DNA of 55,037 bases. Source: Saccharopolyspora_D taberi. GTDB lineage: Bacteria; Actinomycetota; Actinomycetes; Mycobacteriales; Pseudonocardiaceae. The notes below the pieces were generated by a model, which had not been told where the DNA came from, made no database searches, and saw only the letters and a list, made by a program, of their open reading frames with translations. The stretch spans positions 1-55,037 of the forward strand of contig NZ_BAAAUX010000027.1 in assembly GCF_039534165.1 (NCBI RefSeq), in the 5' to 3' direction. The translations under genes and the position numbers were made by a program. This document shows positions 48,941 to 55,037 of the stretch, in pieces (the stretch's first letter is position 1; each line of letters begins with the position of its first letter).

Positions 48941-48995
48941 GGTACGGGGACGTCACAGGTTGCCCGGCCTTCGCGGGTACCGGGACGTCACAGGT
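48941..48995. repeat. 20-bp near-identical direct repeat at the groES-like stop
   Basis: GGTACGGGGACGTCACAGGT (48941-48960) and GGTACCGGGACGTCACAGGT (48976-48995) are 35 bp apart and differ at one base. The second copy contains the stop codon region of the GroES-like gene. A short duplication of the gene's 3' end is likely. Confidence 0.7.
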
Positions 48996-49308
48996 AGAGG
49001 CCGGTGCCCTGTTCGGTCTGCTCGGTGGCGACGGCGTGCAGATCCCGCTCGCGCATCACCAGGTAGGGCTGGCCCTGGACCTCCACCTCGAACTGCTCCT
49101 CGGGGTTGAACAGCACCTGGTCGCCGACCTTGACGGTACGCACGTGGCTGCCGACTCCGAACACCTCGCCCCAGAGCAGCCGCTTGGCCACCTGGGCGGT
49201 CGCCGGAATCACGATGCCGCCACTGCTGCGGCGCTCTCCGGACTCCTGTGAGATCCGCACCATGACCCGGTCATGCAGCATCTGGATCTCAAGCTTGGCA
49301 TCGGTCAC
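48988..49308 (-). CDS. GroES-like (Cpn10 family) protein
   Basis: The 106-residue protein starts at GTG 49308. Cpn10 features are MLHDRVMVRIS, SSGGIVIPATAQ, the mobile-loop region, and VKVGDQVLFNPEEQFEV. No groEL adjoins it, and it is distinct from the standard groES-groEL operon, a second copy of which is usual in actinobacteria. It may work with a distant GroEL or have its own role. Confidence 0.82.
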   Translation of the reverse strand: MTDAKLEIQMLHDRVMVRISQESGERRSSGGIVIPATAQVAKRLLWGEVFGVGSHVRTVKVGDQVLFNPEEQFEVEVQGQPYLVMRERDLHAVATEQTEQGTGLYL

Positions 49309-49356
49309 CCGAAAAGTTTACTTGCCCGCCCGGCAACGCTCGCAGCAGGCGGGGTC

Positions 49357-51234
49357 TCAGGCGCCGTCGTCCAGACCGCCCATCACCAGCGGTAGCCGGC
49401 GTGGACCGGACGTGGTCACCCGCACCGGTACGCCCCAGTCCTGCCTGGTCAGGCGGCACGCCGGGTGCTCCACGGCCGGATCGTCGTCGCAGCTGGCCGC
49501 CTGCGCGACCACGTGCAGGACACCGTGCTCGACGCCCTCGGCCAGCACCAGCCGCCGGGTCAGGTCGGTGCCGACCCCGCTGCCCTCGACCAGCAGCCCC
49601 TCCGGCGAGGAGGTGACCTCCAGCCGGGTGGACGGGCCGTAGCGCTCGTCGAGCTTGGTCCCCGGCGGCGGCGTGAACACCACGGCCAGCTCCAGCTCGC
49701 CCGCGCCCACCTCGGTCGCGGGCCGCTTGACCTGCTGCGACGCGCCGCTGACGAGCTTGGCCGACACGCCCGGCGGCACCGGGCGCTCCAGCCGGTGCGC
49801 GGCCGAGGCCACCACGACCAGCTCGCCGTCCACGACAGCCGCGCCGGACGGTTCGGAGACGCCCGAGGCCAGCGTCGAGACCTGGTCGGTGGCCGGGTCG
49901 TACCGGCGGATCGCGCCGTTGTAGGTGTCGCAGACCGCGATCGAGCCGTCCGGCAGCACCGCGACCCCGAGCGGGTGCTGGAGCAGCGCCTCGCCGGCGT
50001 CGCCGTCGGCGTGCCCGAAGTCGAACAGCCCGGCGCCGACGGCGGTGCGCACGGCGAAGCCGTCGGCGGTGGCCTCGACCCAGCGCAGCGCGGAGGTTTC
50101 GGAGTCGGCGAGCCACAGCCGGTCGCCGCCGTCGGCCAGGCCGGAGGTCTGGGCGAAGAAGGCGTCCTCGGCGGCGCCGTCCCGCAGTCCCTCCACGGTG
50201 GTCCCGGCGAACCGCCGGACCTGCCCGGTGCGGGGGTCGAACAGGCCGAGCGTGTGGTTGCCCGCCATCGCGATCACGACCCCGCCCGCGGGCTCCCACC
50301 AGGCGACGTCCCACGGGCTGGTCAGCGGCGTCTCCGTGCCCGGCCCGCTGTCCGCGCCGTCGCGCCACTGCTCACCGGTTCCCGCCAGCGTGATCACCTC
50401 GCCGTCGCCGAGGCGGACCCCGCGCAGCAGGTGGTTGACGGTGTCGGCGACGACGACGTCGTAGCCGACCTCCGCGGCCACCTCCGCGGGCAGCAGCGCC
50501 AGCCCGGCGGGCTCGGCGAAGGACGCCTCCTCGGCGCCGCCGTCCGCACGCCCGCGCACACCGGACCCGATGCGGCGCACGACGGTCTCGCCGTCGGCGG
50601 CGAACTCGACGAGGCTGTGGTGCGCCGAGTCGGACACCAGCGCGGTCCCGCTGTCCAGCGGAAGGATCTTGGCCGGGAACGACAGCGTGCTCTCCTCGAC
50701 CTCCGGCGGCACGTACGGGCCGTCCCCGCGGTGCAGGGTGCCCTTCGCGTCGTGCTCGGCGACCAGCTCGGTGATCACGCTGCGCAGCGCCTCGACATGC
50801 CCCTCACCAGCGGCGACGTGCACGACGTAGCCCTCGGGGTCGACCACGACGAGCGTCGGCCACGCCTTCACGGCGTAGTGCTGCCAGGTGGTCAGCTCCG
50901 GGTCGTCGAGCACCGGGTGGTGCACCGCGTAGCGCTGCACCGCGGCGGCCAGCGCGTCCGGATCGGCCTCGTGCTCGAACTTCGGCGAGTGCACGCCGAT
51001 GGTGACGACCTCGTCGGCGAACTCCTGCTCCAGCGGCCGGAGCTCGTCGAGCACGTGCAGGCAGTTGATGCAGCAGAAGGTCCAGAAGTCCAGGACGAGG
51101 ATCTTGCCCCGGAAGTCGGAGAGCCGGAGTTGGCGGCCCCCGGTGTTCAGCCACTGGCGGCCGACGAGCTCGGGGGCGCGGACACGGGCACGGCGCTTCT
51201 GCTGCTCAGCACTCACGCCCGGAGTCAACAACAC
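49357..51234 (-). CDS. Thioredoxin-like domain plus NHL-repeat protein
   Basis: It encodes 625 residues from 51234, or 619 from the GTG at 51216 (VSAEQQKRRA), which I cannot decide between. The N-terminal thioredoxin-like domain has FWTFCCINCLHV, so its active site is CCINC. The rest is a six-bladed-propeller-like array of NHL units (for example AEPAGLALLP, VADTVNHLLRGV, CDTYNGAIRRYD). The layout matches NHLRC2-type proteins, cytosolic oxidoreductase scaffolds of uncertain substrate. No signal peptide. It is divergent from the YCII-sigma pair. Confidence 0.87.
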   Translation of the reverse strand: MLLTPGVSAEQQKRRARVRAPELVGRQWLNTGGRQLRLSDFRGKILVLDFWTFCCINCLHVLDELRPLEQEFADEVVTIGVHSPKFEHEADPDALAAAVQRYAVHHPVLDDPELTTWQHYAVKAWPTLVVVDPEGYVVHVAAGEGHVEALRSVITELVAEHDAKGTLHRGDGPYVPPEVEESTLSFPAKILPLDSGTALVSDSAHHSLVEFAADGETVVRRIGSGVRGRADGGAEEASFAEPAGLALLPAEVAAEVGYDVVVADTVNHLLRGVRLGDGEVITLAGTGEQWRDGADSGPGTETPLTSPWDVAWWEPAGGVVIAMAGNHTLGLFDPRTGQVRRFAGTTVEGLRDGAAEDAFFAQTSGLADGGDRLWLADSETSALRWVEATADGFAVRTAVGAGLFDFGHADGDAGEALLQHPLGVAVLPDGSIAVCDTYNGAIRRYDPATDQVSTLASGVSEPSGAAVVDGELVVVASAAHRLERPVPPGVSAKLVSGASQQVKRPATEVGAGELELAVVFTPPPGTKLDERYGPSTRLEVTSSPEGLLVEGSGVGTDLTRRLVLAEGVEHGVLHVVAQAASCDDDPAVEHPACRLTRQDWGVPVRVTTSGPRRLPLVMGGLDDGA

Positions 51235-51418
51235 CGGTCCGGGGGCTGTTCCGGAGGGTGGGGGCGCCCGAGCCGCGTCTCACCATTCGGGGCGTGCCGG
51301 TCCGGTCGGGCGCGCAGCATTGGCCGTGGGCTGCGATCGGGAGATCTTCGGGGCGAAGGTGTCGATTCCCGGGGAGGCCGTTCGTACAGGAGGTGCAAGC
51401 ACCGAGAGGAGCGCACTG

Positions 51419-51772
51419 ATGAAGGAATACCTGCTCAGCATCTACCAGCCCGACGGAGAGCCGCCCGCGCCCGAGGTCCTGGACCCGATCATGCGCGAGG
51501 TCGAGGCGGTGAACGCCGAGCTGCGCGCCGCCGGGGCGTGGGTCTTCGCGGGCGGTCTGCACCCGCCGAGCACGGCGACCGTGGTCCGGTCCGCCGGCGA
51601 GGACGCGCTCATGACCGACGGCCCGTACGTCGAGGGCAAGGAGCACATCGGCGGGTTCACCGTCATCCGGGCCGAGGACCTCGACGCCGCGCTGGAGTGG
51701 GGCCGCAAGCTGGCCCGCGCGACCACGCTGCCGATCGAGGTCCGCCCGTTGCAGGAGGGGAGCTGCGGATGA
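51419..51772 (+). CDS. YCII-related (DGPF) protein
   Basis: The 117-residue protein starts at ATG 51419 after GAGAGGAG. The fold signatures are EYLLSIYQ, LMTDGPYVEGKEHIGG (the DGPF loop) and FTVIRAEDLDAALEW. YCII proteins adopt a ferredoxin-like fold and often precede ECF42 sigma factors, as here. Its stop overlaps the start of the sigma gene (ATGA), so the two are translated together. Confidence 0.92.
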   Translation: MKEYLLSIYQPDGEPPAPEVLDPIMREVEAVNAELRAAGAWVFAGGLHPPSTATVVRSAGEDALMTDGPYVEGKEHIGGFTVIRAEDLDAALEWGRKLARATTLPIEVRPLQEGSCG

Positions 51773-52971
51773 TCGACGTCGACCGCGTGTTCCGGGAGGA
51801 GCGCGGTCGGGCGGTCGCGGTGCTGGTCCGCGTCCTCGGCGACATCGACCTCGCCGAGGACGCGGTCCAGGACGCCTTCGCCGAGGCGGTGCGGCGGTGG
51901 CCCCAGGAGGGGCTGCCGCCCAGCCCGGCGGGCTGGCTGATCACCACGGCCCGGAACCGGGCGATCGACCGCCTCCGCCGCGAGTCCTCGCGCGACCGGC
52001 GGCACGCCCAGGCGGCCCTGCTGCGCGCATCGGACGAACCGACAGAGGAGGGGCCCGTGCACGACGACCGGCTCCGGCTGATCTTCACCTGCTGCCACCC
52101 GGCGCTGGCCCCGCACGCGCGGGTCGCGTTGACGCTGCGGCTGCTCGGCGGGCTGACCACCGCTGAGATCGCGCGGGCGTTCCTGGTTCCGGACAGGACC
52201 ATGGCCCAGCGCCTGGTCCGGGCGAAGGGCAAGATCCGCGACGCACGCATCCCTTACCGGGTCCCGGCCGAAGCCGATCTGCCCGACCGGCTCCGCGCGG
52301 TGCTCGCGGTGATCTACCTGATCTTCAACGAGGGCTACGCGGCCAACGCGGGCGCGGACCTGGTGCGCGACGAGCTGTGCGCCGAGGCGATCCGGCTGGG
52401 TCGGCTGCTCGCCGAGCTGATGCCGGACGAACCGGAGGCCCTGGGCCTGCTCGCGCTGATGCTGCTGGCCGACTCCCGCCGCGCGGCCCGCACCGGCCCG
52501 CACGGCGAGCTGGTCCGGCTCGCCGACCAGGACCGCGCCCGCTGGGACCGGGAGCTGGTCGCCGAGGGCCAGGACCTGGTCCGCCGCTGCCTGCGCCGCG
52601 ACCGGCCCGGCCCGTACCAGATCCAGGCCGCGATCAACGCCGTCCACAGCGACGCGGCGACCGCGGCCGACACCGACTGGCGGCAGATCCGCCTGCTCTA
52701 CGACCAGCTGGTCGCGCTGACCCCGAGTCCGGTCGCGGCCCTCAACCGCGCGGTGGCCGTCGCCGAAACCGACGGCCCGCAGGCGGCGCTCGACCTCGTC
52801 GACGGCCTCGACCTCCCCGGCTACCACCTGTTCCACGCGATCCGCGCCGATCTGCTCAGCCGTCTCGGCCGCGATGAAGAGGCGGGGCTCGCCTACGAGG
52901 AGGCGATCAGCCGCACCGGGAACGAGGCCGAACGGGCCTTCCTGCGGAACCGGCGGGATGGCGGGGAATAG
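51769..52971 (+). CDS. ECF42-type sigma factor with C-terminal TPR-like domain
   Basis: The 400-residue protein has sigma2 (about 10-80; DIDLAEDAVQDAFAEAVRRWP and PAGWLITTARNRAIDRLRR) and sigma4 (about 110-165; TTAEIARAFLVPDRTMAQRLVRAKGKI). The C-terminal 200 residues are helical and family-typical (AVIYLIFNEGYAA, YQIQAAINAVHSDA). ECF42 factors have no anti-sigma factor; the C-terminal domain modulates activity. It is translationally coupled to the YCII gene. Confidence 0.92.
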   Translation: MIDVDRVFREERGRAVAVLVRVLGDIDLAEDAVQDAFAEAVRRWPQEGLPPSPAGWLITTARNRAIDRLRRESSRDRRHAQAALLRASDEPTEEGPVHDDRLRLIFTCCHPALAPHARVALTLRLLGGLTTAEIARAFLVPDRTMAQRLVRAKGKIRDARIPYRVPAEADLPDRLRAVLAVIYLIFNEGYAANAGADLVRDELCAEAIRLGRLLAELMPDEPEALGLLALMLLADSRRAARTGPHGELVRLADQDRARWDRELVAEGQDLVRRCLRRDRPGPYQIQAAINAVHSDAATAADTDWRQIRLLYDQLVALTPSPVAALNRAVAVAETDGPQAALDLVDGLDLPGYHLFHAIRADLLSRLGRDEEAGLAYEEAISRTGNEAERAFLRNRRDGGE

Positions 52972-53042
52972 TTCGCGGGCGCCGGGGTTGTCGGTGGCAG
53001 AAGCCCGGGGCCGGCAGGGAAACAGGCCCGGAAATTGGAAGG

Positions 53043-53085
53043 CCCCGCGGTGCTGCCAGGTCGGGGGTCCGACAGCATCGCGGGG
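53043..53085 (+). terminator. Terminator hairpin between the sigma gene and the AAA ATPase
   Basis: CCCCGCGGTGCTG (53043-53055) and CAGCATCGCGGGG (53073-53085) pair over 13 bp with one G-U pair. It is about 70 nt after the sigma stop. The rest of the 52972-53172 gap shows nothing else. Confidence 0.65.
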
Positions 53086-53172
53086 TCATCCCGTGTATCG
53101 GCACGTGACGGCGTCTCGTTACAGCCATGACGGGATGTGACTCGCATCACCGCGAAGTCCACGCTATCGGGC

Positions 53173-54363
53173 TTAATCCTGGGTCAGCAGGTAGCGGCCG
53201 AAGTGCGGGACGGTGAACGCGATCCGGCCGCGTTCTGCCGAATACACCAGCCCCTTCTTGATCAGGCTGTCCCGCGCGGGGGACAGCGAGGAGGGCTTGC
53301 GCTCCAGGTACTCGGCCACCGACGAGGTGCCCGCGGGTTCGTCCCGGCCCTGCACGATCTCGGCCATCGCCCGCAGGTACTCGCGTTCGGCCGGGGTCGC
53401 GCGCTCGTAGCGCGATCCGAAGAACCCGACGGCCAGTTCGCCCTCCGCCTCCGGCGCGGCCAGCCGCACGTCGTCGCTGCCGATCGGCGCCTGCGGCGCG
53501 GCGTCCCACGCGGCCTTCCCGTACGCCTGGACGAAGTACGGGTAGCCGCCGGAGATCGAGAACAGCGCGTCCAGCGCGTCCGAGGTGATCTCGGCTTCCT
53601 CCCGCTCGATCGGCGCGACCACGGCGCGGTCGGCGTCCGACCGGACCAGCCGGTCGATGCGCACGTAGCGGAACAGCCGCTCGGAGTAGGACTTGCTCGC
53701 CGACAGCACGGCGGGCACGTGCGGCAGCCCGGCGCCGACGACCACCAGCGGCGCGCCCGACTGGGACAGCTCGTGGCACGCCGCGCACAGCGCGGAGACG
53801 TCCTCGGCCTGAACGTCCTGCATCTCGTCGATCAGCAGCGCGACCCCGGTGCCGACGTCGGCGGCCAGCTCGGCGACCTCGGTGAACAGCTCGACCAGGT
53901 CGATCTCGATGTCGCCGGAGTCGGCCCGGCCCTGCGCGGCGGGCACGTCGATGCCCGGCTGCCAGCGCTCCCGCAGCTTGGCGCCGTCCGGGTTCGCCTT
54001 GAGCGCGAACGCCTTAAGCACCGCAAGCACCTCCTCGACCCGGTCCGGCGCCCGGTGCCGGACGGCCAGATCGCGGATCGCCCGGTGCAGCGCCGCCGAC
54101 AGCGGCCTGCGCAGCCCGGCCTCGGGCCGGGCCTCCACCTTCCCGGCGCCCCAGCCGCGCCGGATGGCCATCGAGCGCAGCTCGCCGAGCAGCACGGTCT
54201 TGCCGACGCCGCGCAGCCCGGTGAGCACGAGGCTGCGCTCCGGCCGACCGCGGGAAACCCGCTCCAGGACGATGTCGAAGGCGTCGACCTCCCGGTCCCG
54301 GCCGGCCAGTTCCGGTGGGCGCTGACCGGCGCCGGGGGCGAACGGATTGCGGACCGGATCCAT
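53173..54363 (-). CDS. AAA-type ATPase with winged-helix C-terminus
   Basis: From ATG 54363 it encodes 396 residues. It has Walker A LTGLRGVGKTVLL (about 48-60) and Walker B VALLIDEMQDV (about 172-182), with the sensor segment VVVGAGLPHVP. The C-terminal part (about 280-396) is winged-helix-like (SSVAEYLERKPSSLSPARDS, LIKKGLVYSAERGRIAF). It resembles Orc1/Cdc6-like and MSP-type ATPases of prokaryotes; no partner gene is adjacent. Function unknown. Confidence 0.82.
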   Translation of the reverse strand: MDPVRNPFAPGAGQRPPELAGRDREVDAFDIVLERVSRGRPERSLVLTGLRGVGKTVLLGELRSMAIRRGWGAGKVEARPEAGLRRPLSAALHRAIRDLAVRHRAPDRVEEVLAVLKAFALKANPDGAKLRERWQPGIDVPAAQGRADSGDIEIDLVELFTEVAELAADVGTGVALLIDEMQDVQAEDVSALCAACHELSQSGAPLVVVGAGLPHVPAVLSASKSYSERLFRYVRIDRLVRSDADRAVVAPIEREEAEITSDALDALFSISGGYPYFVQAYGKAAWDAAPQAPIGSDDVRLAAPEAEGELAVGFFGSRYERATPAEREYLRAMAEIVQGRDEPAGTSSVAEYLERKPSSLSPARDSLIKKGLVYSAERGRIAFTVPHFGRYLLTQD

Positions 54364-54432
54364 GCTCGGACTGTATCCAGTCGTATAGGGCTGATTCGAT
54401 ACTGCGCGAGATACCGGAATCGGCGTGTCGGG

Positions 54433-54560
54433 TCAGCCGTAGTGCTCGGGCGCCAGGCGCAGCGACTCGTGCCGCATCGCCCCGGAGGTCCGCGCCGCCT
54501 CGTACTCGTCGCGCTGGACGACGATCCGCGAGCCGGGGACGCGGCTGTACCGCCCTCTAG
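54433..54560 (-). pseudogene. Short coding-like segment without a start
   Basis: The minus-strand frame reads GRYSRVPGSRIVVQRDEYEA and ends ARTSGAMRHESLRLAPEHYG followed by TGA (54435-54433). Third positions are almost all G or C for about 40 codons, as in the neighbours, but no ATG, GTG or TTG lies near its beginning and codons further upstream become AT-rich. It may be the 3' remnant of a gene or a very short protein. The rest of the 54364-54631 gap is relatively AT-rich and probably holds the promoters of the two divergent genes. Confidence 0.3.
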
Positions 54561-54631
54561 CGGAATCTAGACAAGATCCAATAATCCCCGATACGCCCCG
54601 ATCGAAGCCGATGGATGCTTGGCTGGCGGGC

Positions 54632-55037
54632 ATGGCCGAAGTCGTCACCAACGGAAATGCGCAGGTGCGGCGCACCGCCGACCGCGCGGTCCTGCACGTC
54701 TCGTTCAGCGCCACCGCCGACGATCGGCAGCGGGCCGTCGACGAGCTGGCGCGCCGCGTCAGCGGCGTCGAAGCCGCGCTGGCGGAGGTCGAGGTGCGCA
54801 GCCGGAACCTGTCGGTCCACCCGCGCTACCAGGACGGGCAGCAGGTCGGGCACCACGCGCGGCAGCACTTCGCGCTGCGGGTCGGCGGGCGCGAAGCGCT
54901 CGAACGGCTCGCGGCAGCGCTGCTGGAGGCCGAGCCGGAACGGCTCGACGGGCCGCGCTGGGAGCTCAGCGACCCCGCCGACGCGACAGCGGAGGCGCAG
55001 CGGCTCGCGGTCGCCGACGCGCGGCGCCGGGCGGAGG
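54632..55037 (+). CDS. SIMPL-domain (DUF541) protein, 3' truncated by the window
   Basis: The frame from ATG 54632 stays open to the window end (135 codons). It begins MAEVVTNGNAQVRRTADRAV and shows the DUF541 pattern: an early GxAxVxxxPDxA-like strand, RAVDELARRVSGVEAALAEV, SVHPRYQDGQQVG and a QHFALRVGGREALERLAAAL stretch. Proteins of the family have a repeated beta-alpha fold and usually sit at the cell surface, but no signal peptide is seen here. Function unknown. Confidence 0.8.
   Translation, partial: MAEVVTNGNAQVRRTADRAVLHVSFSATADDRQRAVDELARRVSGVEAALAEVEVRSRNLSVHPRYQDGQQVGHHARQHFALRVGGREALERLAAALLEAEPERLDGPRWELSDPADATAEAQRLAVADARRRAE

Overview
High-GC actinobacterial chromosome. The block PBP1A-type penicillin-binding protein – GT87 membrane protein – rpsF – ssb – rpsR – rplI – dnaB has the order found near the replication origin in Mycobacterium (ponA1 to dnaB). 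Together with the GC-rich codon use and the set of regulators this suggests a member of the Pseudonocardiaceae, possibly Saccharopolyspora-like; no rRNA or other species-level marker is present, so this is an inference.

Layout. 1-11.1 kb: conserved core, with a 5'-truncated class A penicillin-binding protein, two convergent GT87-like membrane proteins, a deoxyribonuclease IV homologue, a secreted proline-rich protein, then rpsF-ssb-rpsR-rplI and dnaB. The rplI-dnaB gap carries a cluster of same-strand DnaA-box-like 9-mers. 11.2-16.8 kb: accessory enzymes (GlxA-type regulator with a divergent dienelactone hydrolase, RibD-C protein, alpha/beta hydrolase, Eis-like acetyltransferase, methyltransferase). 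16.9-18.3 kb: a compact operon of a sigma factor, an overlapping WhiB-like protein and a 42-residue Cys-rich membrane peptide. 18.3-19.0 kb: decayed remnants of a GlxA regulator and isochorismatase hydrolases. 19.0-22.9 kb: TetR (with a thioredoxin-like tail)/P450 and an FAD oxidoreductase/MarR pair, each with a visible palindromic operator. 24.1-27.5 kb: a candidate signalling or conflict cassette of a Crp-family protein with an intact cyclic-nucleotide cassette, a class III cyclase-like protein and a P-loop/helical-repeat protein; the last two share an unusual HGG[IV]xF tag. 27.5-38.1 kb: WYL, XRE-TPR and AAA-LuxR regulators, a HAD phosphatase, an NPPW methyltransferase, unknown proteins and an MFS exporter.

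38.3-46.2 kb: two PhoX-type phosphatase paralogues flank a resistance block (GNAT, TetR, 14-TM MFS exporter, Erm 23S rRNA methyltransferase). The erm gene has a 15-residue leader ORF containing an Arg-Leu-Arg motif, whose codons are perfectly complementary over 12 nt to the sequence next to the erm Shine-Dalgarno. This is the layout of a macrolide-inducible translational attenuator. 46.3-55.0 kb: cupin, VanW-domain envelope protein, GroES-like protein, thioredoxin-NHL protein, YCII-ECF42 sigma pair, AAA ATPase and a 3'-truncated SIMPL protein.

Recurring structural features are perfect GC-rich terminator hairpins, three convergent gene pairs that share one CTAG for both stop codons, and short tandem-repeat arrays between genes at 36.7 and 40.3 kb.
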